A DNA stretch of 64,000 bases from positions 248,001-312,000 of the forward strand of contig NW_024104664.1 of assembly GCF_003945595.2 (NCBI RefSeq), in the 5' to 3' direction. Below, piece after piece: positions 1-12,906 of this stretch; the first letter of the stretch is position 1; each line of letters starts with the position of its first letter. The notes beneath the pieces are model-generated. The model saw only the letters and a program-made list of their open reading frames with translations. It was not told where the DNA came from and did no database searches. The position numbers and the translations under genes are program-made. The DNA is from Pipra filicauda (lineage: Eukaryota; Chordata; Aves; Passeriformes; Pipridae).

Positions 1-1387
1 ACGTTCCATAAAAGCACAGTTAGAAAAAGAAATGTCTTTCACTGTTAATTGAACCAGACAATGAGAAACCAAGGGGGGAGGGGGAACACTGACATATTGT
101 AGCAGAGAGTGAAAGAATTAAGCAATCTACCTAATGAAAAAACAGACACTATCAAGTTGCCACAGCCTGGCAGTTACACCCCAAAAACACATTACACACA
201 CTCTTTCCCTCGGACACCTGAAAATGGGCAGAGCACACACTCAGGCATTGCAGCTCAGCTAATAACCATTTCATTACAGACAAGTTACACTCCAAATCAA
301 TACAGTTTCTTTTTAGATCATAAGTGTAATTGATTTTTTTCTTTTACAGGAATAACCCTAAAAAATTTGGGGTGATTTCCTGCTTGTTATCACAACTGCT
401 TTGTAATGTAAATCCAGTTTGAAATTTTGCAAGTAGGTGGCGTCTCCAAACCCAGTGTTTCCCCTCAGACAGTGCCAATTCATCAAAACTGAAGCAAGCA
501 GAAAAATACCAACTGAAAGTAGCTAACACACACTACTTCCATTGATATTGCAATAACAGATTGGAGCATCTAGTCCACCAAAATTGCATGCATGAAAGTC
601 ACGTAAATTTTTCCTACTTACAGCATATAAAAAAAGTTACTGACTCCTTCATTAGCAGGTTTCTGAACTATGATAGGGAGTGTAACTACATGAAAGAGTT
701 AGGTAAATGTTAAAAGTTAGCCCTATTTTAATGTACTGTATCATTGATTTCAGAGCGAACCAAACATTTCTATGAGACAGAAAAGGGCCACATTCCTTGC
801 TTACCACACAGTGTTAACAATTTAATACACTGTCTATAACATAATACTGCTAGACCTAGAGCTTTCAGACTAATATTAACACACTTATAGAACACAATAA
901 AATATTACCAGTAACAAGACAGGAAATTGAATTCTCCATCAGTAATATCTGCTATACAGAAAAAAATCCCAGCCTTTTAATTGAATTATTTTACGACTTC
1001 AGTTGGTACAGATCCATTTCAAATACCAAAACTAAAAGACAGTGTTTAAATGTGCATCTCTGAAAGGATAAGTCTCTGCAACTAATAAGGCCACATCTAG
1101 ATCCCCATGAAAAATAAACTGTGATAACTATCAAGCAAATGTTTTGATCTGACTTGAATTTGTGATCTGCCTCATACCACTGCTCTACAACACCCTGAAA
1201 ACAAGATTAACAACACAACTGCTGAAACCAAAGTCCACCACTACAAGTTTAGGAGATCTCCAGACATAAGAAACAACTCAGAGAAGAAGTACAAACACAA
1301 ACAAAGAGAAAGAAAAACAAATAATCTGAGCTTCTGAACATATGACCTTAGCAAGCCCTGCAATAGAATCCCAGAAACACCAACAGC

Positions 1388-1465
1388 TTGGTCCAAATTC
1401 CACTGGAGTCAATAGAGAAGTTCCCTTCAACTTCAGTGGTCTCTGATTTAGGCTTGCACTGAATT
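1388..1465. repeat. Ancient amniote interspersed repeat, self-complementary core
   Basis: The core contains CACTGGAGTCAAT followed about 15 bases later by AACTTCAGTGG, then CTCTGATTTAGGC, and is led by GGTCCAAATTC. This resembles, from memory, a repeat dispersed in bird, turtle and crocodile genomes whose core reads roughly CCACTGAAGTCAATGG next to its near reverse complement. The two CACTG/CAGTG arms are visible directly. The family assignment is recall and I give no library name. Related cores occur in this window at 49243-49330 and 60985-61050, and perhaps at 58255-58315. Confidence 0.45.
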
Positions 1466-3316
1466 TTCTGCTCTCACAAGGTTTGCATCATTCCTAAGCA
1501 TTAATTTTGAAAATGTTTCTTCAACACTAACAAACTACACAAGTTAAATAATAAGTACAGTTCTAAGACAGTAGGAATCCATCCTCTGGGTTTCACAAGT
1601 CATCTCCTTCTGGGAGTTCTTACATAACATAAGCCATATCTAGAAAAGTCTGAAGAAGCCCTCACAGAATTTCAAACTCCTTCAAACCATGTTTTTCAGC
1701 TGATGGAACTGTATTTTGCAAGAAAGTGAGTCAAAGTGCCCAGGCACAGACATTAGCATACATCACCTCAGGCAACAGCAGATGTTGAGCATTTCAGTCA
1801 CACTGTTGAGTTCTATTTAAAAAATTGACAGCAAAGGGGTTTGTTATACATTTATTTAATCAACCAATAGTGGGCATTCAGATAGTGAAGCTGTCAAACA
1901 GTAGTCATAAATAGAATTGTAACTGCACTTCATTAGAAGTTTTCCTCAGCCTTATTGATGCTGCTTGAATGAGTGAATGTACTTCCCTGAGTATTCTGAT
2001 AACAGCAGCTCTAAAAGAAATTCTTTAATCTGAGGTAAGTTTTTTCCACATAGGAAAATGTTCTACCTTGGAAGAAAGTAATGAATTTAAAAATAAATTC
2101 CACCATACTGTGTAAAAAAAGGCACAGTAAGGTCTAAGATGTTAACAGCATCCTAAAGTATGGATTCCACAATGACCAAAAACTGCACAGTTACAGTATC
2201 TCCATCAAAATGGGAGACTATCTTACCCCTGAAAGCACTGTCTGAGATTGCACAATGTGTTCAGTGGATCCAATACAACTACAGACATATACTGATACAT
2301 TTTGAGGATTTAGCAACAACTCTGGAAAAATACATTTGAAGTGGTCTGGAACTTTCCACACACAGTGGGGGTTTCATACTGCCTTCCAACTCAGATAAGA
2401 AATAGTTAAATTATTTTTAATCATCACACAGTATTTTATTTAATAAATTGATTTAAACACCAAATTAAATTCCCTGCCAATGAAATAAATTGAAACAAAT
2501 GTAAACACTTTGATGAAGGAAAGTTGGATAAGTCATGCAGGACAAATATCCGGACTGAAAGAATTAAAAGCGAGCAATACATTTAGTAGGTTATTAAAGA
2601 CTTAATTAATTGTCAACTCAAAAAGTATACAATACTAAAACCATCTGTAATTCTGTAAAAAATAAAGGAAAGGGAAAGTGTAAACGTCAGTAACGTTTTC
2701 ATTAAAAACAAATCCCTCCCATATACACAGAATTAAACATTTACAACTAAACCACACCACGCAGCATTTCCATCTGTGCCAGTGGTCCTGATGCAAGTGT
2801 TGAGAGTCTTGTCTGACTCCCTGTGTGAAGAAATAAACACAATTGAAAAAAAAAAGAAACAAATGTAAACATTGAGTGACACAGATTTAACCCAGGTAAG
2901 AATTTGACTTGAAATGCCAAGGCAAAGGTCTCCTTTTGGATACAGTTGTTTTCAAATGGGACTGTTTGGCTGAGCAGCTGACACAGGTCCAGTTTGCCAA
3001 ATGCTCCAGCAGGAGATGGTGGTTCCCACCTTCACACACACTCTCTAGAGCTTATTTTTTCCAAACTGAGAATGCCAGAGTTACAATATGTACCAAATCC
3101 ATTGTCACTTCAGCTCAGCCCACAGCAGGGGAGTTGCAGGATAAGAGGAGGGTTCTAGATCACACCGACAGCTGATATAATGGCCAGGAAGGGTCTTTAA
3201 AAGGGTATGGTTTCTGATGTTTATAGAAACACAGTACCTTATACCTAATATATGTTGGTATTGACCAAAAACTTGATTAGACACAAATACCTTTACCATA
3301 AAGTTAAGGGTGATGC

Positions 3317-3347
3317 AAATAAAATAAAAATAATAATAATAATAATT
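3317..3347. repeat. (AAT)n / A-rich microsatellite
   Basis: AAATAAAATAAA is followed by about six consecutive AAT units and then an A run. This is an ordinary trinucleotide microsatellite in AT-rich DNA and is likely length-variable. Confidence 0.85.
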
Positions 3348-4703
3348 TAAAAAAACCCACAGTCATTCAAATTTTTTATATTATAACTTCTAGATTTTTT
3401 CTTACTAGATTTCTCTACCAGTGGTTTAAAATCTCAATATGTTAACATTCCTGAGCAGGGAGGACATCTACTACGAAAGCTGCATTTATCAAACTAATGG
3501 TAGACCACTTTCAAGCTTAATGCATATTTCTCTATGCTTGCTAAAATAATTACCTGGTTTTCCTACCACTTAGTTGATCATTTACTACTCAACAGGGCTA
3601 TCAAGAGTTATGAGAGCCAACACTAAGAAAAAGAACTTGGAAGATAAAACCTCTTTTTTTCAGACCTTAAACTGCTCTCTCTGAGCAGAACAGACCAGGA
3701 CACAAACATTAAGGGAGCAAGTTTTGCCAGGTTTTGCCACCTCTACCTATTGAGAGAGATTTCTTGTATGTTGTTCTTTAGAGGCAACTGCCTCCATCAG
3801 AGTGATTCCCTAAGACAGCTTCTAGGGGTTTTATACTTTTGTTTAATACAAATACTCTGTTACAGTCAAAAGCAAAGCATTACACTTCATCCAAAATGAT
3901 ATACAGAAAGAATGAAGTAACTGCACCACCAGCTTTGCTGGTATCTTTATCCTTTATATCTTCATTTCTGACCTCTTCTCACTGAAGAGAAAATCCTCTT
4001 TAGAAAGGATGAACTTCCAAGGCACAGAGAGAATCTAAAGGCAACAGCTTCTTGCTCTCCTCCAGAAGGGCAGAGGGCACAGCCAGAAGAAGGGATGTGC
4101 TGCTCAGGTATCTGTGGCTCCTTGGATTGGCTGTCAACCAAAGTATGCTGCCAGTAGCTGCACCTCAACACTGGGGATGTGTGAAAGAAAAACAACAGTA
4201 TCTGGGTAGGGCTAAGCCAAGCAAGACTTCTAAGCTACACATGCACTCCTGAGATGCTCATCACGTTGATCACATACCCCAGCCCTCTGCCCATATAGGG
4301 GAAGGAAGAAACCTTCATTCAACTCCTGCAAATTCTTTCTAATTTCTCTGTCTCTTGAATGTAATAGATTAGTCCTCTATTTCAAACAGAGGAAAGTGCT
4401 CATAAATCAAGCATAAGTTAGCACAGAAATATATATTGCTCTTTTTTGTTGTTGTTTTCTTTTGTTCTTTCCAATGTCTTCCAAAAAAAAGGGAAAAACA
4501 GTCCCTCCAGTTGCTATTGGAAATGATCCATAATAGCCATGATCTGCTAAAATGGTAAACTGGCTCAAAAAAGCACCAGACTTAGCAAAACCTGAATTTG
4601 GGCAGTTGGCCTTAGCTGTCCATAATTCACAGATAATTCTTTCTGTGCTCAAAGGCTTTGTAACACATAACTACACAGCTGATCTTTAATCCTCACTTCT
4701 GCC

Positions 4704-4755
4704 TTCCACATATCCTCTATATCCTTATCTTCCATATATCCTCATCTATCCTCTA
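4704..4755. repeat. Imperfect 26-bp tandem duplication, TATCC-rich
   Basis: TTCCACATATCC at 4704 recurs as TTCCATATATCC at 4730, and each is followed by further CTATCC/CTATATCC words. It is a local, diverged duplication with a period of about 26 bases and no evident function. Confidence 0.5.
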
Positions 4756-5528
4756 CTGGTAAAACAACAGCCTGTAAAGGGTTGCTTCTTTTTTCAGATG
4801 AATAATGGCTTAAATCACGGTTTTGTTATCAGCATTTTTTTTCAGGATACAGAACTCAAAGAAATAAAAAGCTTTTACAACTACCACATGTGGTGCATGG
4901 GCAGGTGAAGAAACCAATGGTAATACTGGGAAATTCCCTTTCCAGATCTTTTGGAAAAGAACTCTTACGTTCCAACTGAATCAGCTACTGTAAATGAGCC
5001 ATTTCTCCACTTAGGCTGTAATTCTCTGGCTGGTTCCTGCATTCATTGAAAAATATGCAGATTATTAACTTTTTTTTTTAACAAAATGTCCTGGAATGGA
5101 AATCCATCATTTCATTTATGTACAATACAAACATGTTCAAAGGGAAACACCACCTGTTCCTGGCAGATGGTAAATTACCATTGAAAAGGATCACCTGTAC
5201 TGGAAGCCCCATTTTCTATTTCCACCATCAGGAGGTAAATCAGCAGTGTAAGTCACAGTGAAGCCTATCTGATTTAGCACCTTTTTTACTCCAGGAGCAC
5301 TCCTGTAGTGCACACTGCTATGTGTCCATTCTCTTACACTGCTGCCCATTCATCAAACTTAGAAGAAGTGTGCCAAGCCTGCAGCATGGCAAAATGATCT
5401 TGGATGTAAGCCACAGCATTTACATGTATTTATGACCCTTGCTGAGGAACTTCAGTACACGATACACTAACCCACTTCAGGATTTCTTTATAAATACAGG
5501 CAATTATTTTTCTTCCCACTTCTTCACC

Positions 5529-5568
5529 TTTTTCTTTTGTTTTTTTTTTTTTTTGTTGTTTTTTTTAA
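5529..5568. repeat. Poly(T)-rich low-complexity tract
   Basis: The tract is almost entirely T with a few C and G interruptions, including runs of more than ten T. It makes spurious F-rich or K-rich open frames on the two strands. It could be the reverse-complement tail of an old retroposed copy, but I see no source gene beside it. Confidence 0.8.
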
Positions 5569-8128
5569 GGAAACATCCAGAATCAGAATTGAGATTGATG
5601 CAATTGCTGCTCTCATGCTTCATCTTCATCTGTAATGCCATCTGACAGTCAGACATGCAACAAAAATTGGAAATAACCATGAATGATGTAAACATCATCA
5701 ATACTTAATGAGGCCTTAATATGTGAAGCTTGTACTACACTGTGAGTCAGAGACCACAGCCCTTTTCCACCAGTCTCCAGCCTGCAGTCAGTTACAATAC
5801 ATGAAATATTTTTCATTGCTATCAAGGCTGCAAGACAGTAAGGAAAGATGCTTCTGCACTTAAGACACTTTTACTTTATTAAAAGCCTTTCTAATGTGAA
5901 AAATGCTCACACAGTCACTCTTGCAGCAGCTGCATTACCATTATTTTCACCACTCCAGGTATAAAATGAGATTATGAAGAGGGTTCAAGAGCTGGATTTA
6001 AATCCAATTCTGCAGCTTCTGAACGTGTGTTAATGTAATACTGTGGGATTTAGAAGTACAGGCCCCAACAGCTTAATCTACAGCTTTTTCAAACATCTGG
6101 GTCATTGGCAGTGTCATTGGTGCTTTTATTCTAACTAAATCAGAGGAATAATCAGAAATATAATCCCTGATCAGTTGCTTGCCTGCAAGTCACCAAAAAT
6201 ACACTTGCAGCAATGAACCTGTCTTGCTGTGGAAGGCCTTTGTACAGCAGCTTGAATTAACACTCTCAAAATATGGGATGCGCTGTTAAAAGGAAAAGCT
6301 GATGTTTTCAAATCTACCTGAGTGACTCTGTAAGAATAAGGACTAGAGATCAGAAAGGGAAGTGGCCTCAAACTACCACAACAAACACCTGCCCAGATTG
6401 CATTCAGTAAAGGCAGAGAATTGTGAAAAACCATATATGATTGCACATCCGATTCAGGCACTGAAATAAATGGCTGAGCTGATGCTTACCAAGATGCAGG
6501 CAGCCAAGAGATCTGAAAACACAAATGTGGTTAGAAAACAGCCTTATGCTTGGCACCTGGTGGCTCAGTACCAACTGCATGTCAGGTAGGTATAAAACTC
6601 TGCCCCTGGACTCACAGGGTATGTACAGATCATTAAAACAGTGAGTGGGCTGTGGGAAGAGAGGTCTTTGCTTATGGAAGTTCTTCTCCTGCCTTGCTTT
6701 GATAACATTCTTTTAACAAACGATACTTCTGCATCATTTTGGGGTTTTTTTCCTACCTAATATGGAAGACTATGAGCAGTATCGCTGGGTTCTGTGTCTG
6801 GACACAGGCAGAGAGGGGGAAAAGCACACCAGTTTAATTATAATGCACTGAGCTGTGGAACTGGCTAGAGCAGAATATGAACCACTCCATCACCACAGGC
6901 CTGGGTATTTGTGCAAATACTTCTAAAAGAGGCAAGCACACCATTCCAATGCAAGAAAGCTTAACAACCATTCTTCCTAATGTCAGCTAAACCACAACCC
7001 CCTGATGATTTCTATGAACACACAAACAAAAATCCTTCCTCGACCTATCTCGAAAGCACACCAATTATGCTTCAGAGAGTAAGCAAGTACTGCTGGCTCT
7101 TTCCTCCCTTTTGCTGCATCTGGTATTCATCCACTATTCTACTCCAGAGCATGGTGAAAAGAGCAGTCAGGCAGCCTTCACTGTTCATGTAATTCTCTAT
7201 TATGTGTTCCCTCACTCTCCTTCTCTGTCTTTGCTGTACCACCACCGCTGCTTCTTGGAGGAGCTGCTCTCTGCTGCTCTCTGACCCCTTAACCAGTTCT
7301 ATTAACTATTTCAAGATTCTCTAAGAGTGGAAGAAACAGGGCAGAAACAATGACACCTCCAACAGGGTAACACAGCCGTGCCATGGCTCTGTGGCTATGC
7401 AGTGATGGACCACACCAGGGGCTCAGCTTTTTCCTGCTCTGTACAGGAACAGGTAGCTGAGAAACCAGCAGCAACAGAGACATTCTCATTTCAGATTCAA
7501 TCCATTCTGTTTTCCATCTTCCACTTCAGGGTCTTGGCAAAGGATGCCTCACTGAGCACATTATTCAAAGCAAGACCTAGTACACTGCCATATAAATACT
7601 ACCATCATATTTTATGCTCCTATCTCCATCTTATGATTTTACATCAGCCTAAACTCTTTCTGATTTTTATGGTCCCTATGGCACAATCAGGTGTCTATAG
7701 AAATGTTCATGTCTTTCCCACATGAAGTTAAAATTGATTCAATAATGTATTTGTACAAATGGTACTTTCTGATATGCATTCTGCAGTAGTCCACATATCT
7801 GATGTTGAGGTAGCACCTTAAAATTCATATTTTATTGGGGCCTTCAAAATTTCCTCTCTATTATTCTGATACTTGGCAAACATAAATAGCACTATATTTA
7901 TCATTTTCCAGGTTAGCAATGCCTTTACAGAACAGCAGCCTATGTGCTGTTTCCTGCCTTTCAGACTAGTGAAAGGTACACAGCATGCACAGCACATGAC
8001 CTGTCTGACTATAACATGGGCTGTACTCCTGCATGCAGATCCTTTGGCATGGCAAACAACCCCGTGCGCTGGGCTGGGGCACTACTCCAGATGCAAACTC
8101 TGCAGCAGACATAATGTTTATAACTTCT

Positions 8129-8173
8129 ATGTGTATGTGTGTGTATATATATATAGTGTATGTGTAAGTATAT
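8129..8173. repeat. TG/TA dinucleotide microsatellite
   Basis: Alternating GTGTATGTGTGTGTATATAT units run for about 45 bases. This purine-pyrimidine alternation is a typical polymorphic vertebrate microsatellite. Confidence 0.85.
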
Positions 8174-9315
8174 CAAGAGGCTGACAAAACACACAATTGT
8201 GAAAATTAAGACTGCACCATAAATGGAGCGATGCAGCCTGAACACTAACACTGTTTTCAAGGCCTCACATCCCTGTGCACTCTCTTCAGATTGAAATGAT
8301 TTTAGCATTTACAGTTGACTGTAATTCAATATTCTTCCTTAGCCAATATTATCAAAATAGCAATAACCTAACAATGGGAACATACCAGCCTGTTGACTTT
8401 ATACAAATCTCTGCATTGCCGTAGTATCTCAAAAGCAGGTGAGATAATATGTCAGAAGCGCCCAAATGCTCTGAGTGCCCAAAATGGTGGAAATCAAAGG
8501 ATAAAATGAGGGAAACAAATAAACAAATCAACCCCAGTCTTTCAATTTGGACTAATAAGAAACGTGAAAATGAAAGGTTACAGAGTGATACATAAAAAAT
8601 ATGAATTCTGCAAATGATCCTAATAACAACACCATCCGTCATTAGTACAGTCCCCATACAGCAGGTTTTAATTGTTGCTCCACTACTTATCATCTTGTTA
8701 GCACTGTAGATAACACTGAACTGCTTGGATTGGAGAATATTATTCCATTCCTACAGAATTAAAGTAGTTTAGCAACAACTTTCTTAATGTTTTTGTCTTC
8801 CTTTGGTTTATGGTACAAGTCAGCCAATCCTTGATGCTACAACTTCTGCACAGATCATTTTTCCTTCCATTAAAAATTTCAAATTTAAGCCACATGCACC
8901 TTTTCCTTTCAGGAAGTAGAAATGAGAGGGCTGGAAATTAAAATCTCAATATTCCATTTATCTCATCTTAACCTTAATAAGAAGGCTTAGGCATAATATA
9001 ATCTCTCATGTCTACCTTTGATTGGCTTCATATGATACAAACCAAATAGAAATGTCTTGCAGATTCAATGGGCCCCTTGTTATCTACTGAGCATACTGTT
9101 GCAGCTATGTGTTTAAATAAGAAATTATCCAATATTTGAACAACCTGAAGATATCAATCCAGAAAGAAATTGTGTAGTGACAGGCAACATTTTTTTTGTT
9201 TGAGAGATTGTCCTTTTGTTCAAATTACTAGCATTTTATTGAGAACGGTTATGATAATGCACTTGCAAAGCCTGGACCACAAGTTGAAATGCATTGCAGC
9301 CCTTACTTTCTTAGG

Positions 9316-9332
9316 AAAAAAAAAAAAAAAAA
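9316..9332 (+). repeat. Poly(A) run, 17 nt
   Basis: Seventeen consecutive A residues follow TTAGG. No AATAAA signal or recognisable retroposed sequence precedes it closely, so I call it only a homopolymer. Confidence 0.85.
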
Positions 9333-9712
9333 TCTTTGAAGTTTTGCCTTTTGCAGAAGTTGGTATAGAGAAACTCCTGAATGCTTCTCCCTCTCACAGT
9401 CACTGCTAGTGAACCATTCTCTTTCAGCTAAATTCCTACAAAAGATGTGTTCAAGAGACACAGAAGAGCACTGTGCCTTCCTGTGACATGCCTTGCAAGT
9501 TTGTTGTTTTGCTTTTTTTCAGAAATAAAGTTGTTATTTAATCACTATGATGTGTTATCAGAGACTATTTCTGGATATTATCTGTCCCTTCACTTTAGGA
9601 AGACACTAAGGCAAACAAACTTTCCCTAGTTGTTCACTGTGCTGAGCAAGGCACTAAGCTAAAGAAGAAACATCAGGGGAAATAAAAAGTCTTCCTGATT
9701 CTCCTTGACAAA

Positions 9713-9772
9713 GAATCACAGAAGTTCAAAGGACCTCTGGATATCATTCATTTGAACCAACTCCTGTGCTTG
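9713..9772 (-). mobile_element. Older CR1 LINE, 3' tip (left part, interrupted)
   Basis: On the + strand this begins GAATCACAGAA and continues through GGACCTCTGGATATCATTCA to CCAACTCCTGTGCTT. It matches the reverse complement of the 3' end of avian CR1 (GGACCTCTGGAGATCATC followed by AGTCCAACCCCCCTGCT). The element lies on the minus strand. It stops at the point where a second CR1 tip begins, and its expected continuation reappears about 400 bases to the right at about 10167, so I read it as split by a nested insertion. Confidence 0.65.
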
Positions 9773-10166
9773 GATCACAGAATGTTATAGAATCATAGAC
9801 TATTAAGGGATTGGAACAGACCATAATGATCATCTAGTCCCAACTCCCCATGCCTTTGGCAGGGGCACCTTCTACTAGACCAGGTTGCTCAAGGCCTTAT
9901 CCAACCTGGCTTTGAACACTTCCAGGGTTTGGGCATCCACAACCTCCCTGGGTAACCTGTGCCAGTGCCTCACCACTCTCACAGTAAAAATTTTTTCCCT
10001 AATGTCTAACCTAAATTTCCCCTCTATCAATTTGTACCCATTATTCCTTGTCCTATCACTACAGTTCCTGACAAAGAGACCCTCCTGAAAAAGAGACCAT
10101 CACTGGCCTTCCTGTAGGCCTCCTTCAGATAAGGTTGCTATGAGTACTCCACACAATCTTCTCTTG
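9773..10166 (-). mobile_element. CR1 LINE 3' fragment, nested copy
   Basis: The strongest repeat in the window. It starts with the CR1 terminal octamer series (ATCACAGAAT, then AGAATCATAGA), then GATCATCTAGTCCCAACT, GGGGCACCTTCTACTAG, ACCAGGTTGCTCAAGGCC, GAACACTTCCAGGG, GCATCCACAACCTCCCTGGG, TGCCAGTGCCTCACCAC and CTTGTCCTATCACTAC. All are hallmark segments of the avian CR1 3' untranslated region and distal reverse-transcriptase end, read on the minus strand. About 390 bases remain, so the copy is 5'-truncated, as nearly all CR1 copies are. Stops and indels leave no coding capacity. Confidence 0.95.
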
Positions 10167-10318
10167 GTCTACTACAGCAGATTCCACAGGACTACGTCCA
10201 GTCACATTTCAAATACCTCCAGATATGGAAACTTCTGGACATCCTGTGTTTGACCACTCTTCACAGCAAATTCTTATTTCTCATGCTTAATTTGAATTTC
10301 TTGCCTTTTACTTCAGCT
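10167..10318 (-). mobile_element. Older CR1 LINE, continuation right of the insertion
   Basis: ACAGCAGATTCCACAGGACTACGTCCAG, shown here only as a description spanning about 10173-10200, matches the CR1 segment AGAGCAGGTTGCACAGGAC then CACGTCCAG. It is followed by TTTCAAATACCTCCAGA, GTTTGACCACTCTTCACAG and AATTTGAATTTC. This is what should follow the tip at 9713-9772 in the same orientation. It fades out near 10315-10330. It is more diverged than the copy inserted into it. Confidence 0.7.
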
Positions 10319-12882
10319 AAGCAACCTTTTTGCAAGTGAGTAGAAATAGTTTAAAAACAATTACTAGGTAAAAATGATATTAAAAAAAATTACCCCTTTT
10401 CTTCCAGGTTACTGTAAAACAAAAAGGAAAAAGAAAGACTGTGCTAAACCAAGTAAACCAACAGTGCTACCAGAAATTCCAGACAAGAGCAGCAGAATGC
10501 AAATAAGTTTGATTGACAGTTTGGTCAACCATCCATTTTACTTATTTTCCTTCCCTCCTTGCTAACCTGGACTGTACTATTTCCAGCACTGTCCTGCCCA
10601 AACTTGAATACAGTAGTCTTCTCTTACAGTAGACTTTTCCTTTTAAATGTTGTTTTAAAATTACAGTGGGCACACAAGAGAATTTATATGCCTTCAGACC
10701 TTATCCTTCCTACAGGAAATAGGTATTTAGGACTATAGTAAAGGCTACCTGAGCAACACAAGCTTAACTAGGTTCAGACAGCCTGACACTGAAGACAAAG
10801 GAAAAGTTGCTGAGCAATTGCGAGCAGGGTAATTTTTTCTGAGACTTGTCCCAGGACAAGCTGAGCTGGCAGGTAATTTAGGAAGGCTCCACAGGGGCAT
10901 AGATACATGTCCTAGAGATGTAGGTGCCTTTATCAATATGCTGGATCTCATCTAAAGTCATGCCAAAACTTGGATGGAAAACTTGTCTCAACTATTCTCT
11001 GACATTATGAGAAGTTCTAGCACAGGGCACCCACATCACCACTTGGTCTTGGTCATACATGTCGTCATCAGCAAGTGAGAACAGTGTGAAAACTTCCAAT
11101 CTTCCTGAATAGTCCACTAACCTTAGTCCAGATACAGAAGCACTCCCCTTCCTGGGAGAAAGAGATTAAGAGCAAGATGACAACCCCTTCTATTCAGTCT
11201 TCCTTTTTTCTCTCTTGATTTTTGTTTTAGTTCTAATGAATACTGGAATTAAAGCTGCAACATTTTAAGGATTCTGTTAAGGTCGGCAACTTATTGGCCT
11301 TGAGTCCAACAGCTACCTCATGCTGACTGCTGAACACCGACCATTCAGCTCGATTCAGACCTTCATCTGCCATCCTCTGATCTCTATTGTCTTTATAATA
11401 GTCTGAATACAGAAGATTACAAATTCTCTCTCAAGATGAACAAATTTAATTTCCTTCATGCATAATGCATCACTCACATATGAATGAAATATCTCTATAA
11501 AGAACCAGAGGAGATTTCCAGTTTGGAGTGCTTATGTCCACCCACCGGCAGAAATGATGAGAAGTACAACTTGTACATCTATACTCTGTCACACCGATCT
11601 TTTCATCTATAGACAGTTCTGTATTGTAATTTTCATCTCCAGGATCCTGCTTATCAGCCTGTCCAATATTTCAAATAAAAGCTTTTTCCGTATTAAAAGT
11701 CATGCAAAGTTAAAAAAACCGTGGGGGGAATTATCCCAACAGGTCTCTTTTGTGCAGCACAATGCAAGTGTAACTGTGGAATGCCTTCCACCTACTCCAT
11801 CACGGCTTTGAGTGGCAGCTGCTCCAGTAAAACAATAGCAGCTATGCAGATGCTAATGCCAGACAATGGCTTGACATGCTGAACCATAGTTCAGCACAGT
11901 TACATTGTGCTCAAATTCTGATTGAAGTGATAATATTGGAACGACAGTTGGAATGCTTTTATCTCCTTTTCTCATTGTGTTTCTACATAACTTTACTACG
12001 TTACCTAAGTTAAAAATGACTGCCCATCCTATATAATAAAAAAGTGGTTTTGCAAAATTGCTTTCCTTGAATTGGTAATCTCTTTAATGTATATTTTCAA
12101 AACCCCCACCCCAGTGGATTTCTCTTTTCAAACTGATGTTTAAATTCCTTTAATTTTTTAGCATACTGAGACATCAGAAGGGAGCATTACTTTCAGATCC
12201 TGGACTGGGTAGAAAATACATGCATATAGAGAAAAAAAATACCTCTCAAGATCTGTTTCACCTTCAGGCAATGTCCAGCTCTAATGAATTTCTCTACTAT
12301 CATTCACTGAATCTCTTAAGACTAAAACTTTTAAAGACATCTGATTGTACATGTATATATACATATTTATTGCCCAAACCAGCAAAGAAAATATGCATCC
12401 AGTATATATTCACCATTCAGCAGTAACAAAGAACTAAACACTAAAAAAAAAAAAATTAAAAATGTAGGTTTATCTACAATGTTTATGTTGACTTTAGATG
12501 CTTTAGAATTATCTGTTTATGTTTTCATAGAAAAGCCAATCTACAATATTGAGTTACATGAGTCTCAAATGCCACTTAATAAGCATAATTATGACAAATA
12601 ATCAACCAAAGATACAGTGGTTTGACTTTCCTGAAGAACTGTGCATTTTGGTTGAAAAAGTGCTTTTTCTTCTAATACTCTGATTTCAAGAAATCTTTTT
12701 TTTTTTAGTCTGTCTGTGTATTGTTTTTTCTTTTCTTATGATTTTAAGATCAAATAATTAGCTTTTCCCCTGTTCCAAAAGTTGATTTTTTTAATGTAAC
12801 TTTTGTATTCTGCCTACCCAGTAACAACAGGGCTTTGAATTTATGACCTTCAAAAAACCTGGCACAAATTAAACCACAAAGT

Positions 12883-12906
12883 AAAGGTAATTAAAGGTAA
12901 TTAAAG
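12883..12906. repeat. 10-bp tandem repeat, about 2.4 copies
   Basis: The unit AAAGGTAATT occurs twice in a row and is followed by AAAG. It is a minimal slippage-type duplication containing two TAATTA homeodomain-like cores, which may be chance. Confidence 0.8.

Larger units (their letters stand above)
1..9712. other. Gene-free AT-rich unique DNA
   Basis: No exon, RNA gene or recognisable retroelement body is visible on either strand. Open frames are all under about 120 codons, overlap on both strands and mostly lack an ATG. The stretch does hold an ancient interspersed repeat at 1388-1465, an (AAT)n tract at 3317-3347, a TATCC-rich imperfect duplication at 4704-4755, a long T tract at 5529-5568 and a TG/TA microsatellite at 8129-8173. 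A somewhat more G+C-rich patch at about 7200-7480 gives no recognisable product. This is intergenic or intronic DNA; I cannot tell which. Confidence 0.7.

Noticed and set aside
333..420. Acceptor-like TTTTTTCTTTTACAG followed by an open frame
   Set aside because: The frame closes after about 24 codons without a convincing donor site and has no recognisable sequence.
545..590. CR1-like word GGAGCATCTAGTCCACC
   Set aside because: Neither flank continues into CR1 sequence, so a chance match is likelier.
5975..6010. GGGTTCAAGAGCTGGATTTAAATCC as a possible tRNA T-arm
   Set aside because: No matching A box, acceptor stem or anticodon arm at the right distance.
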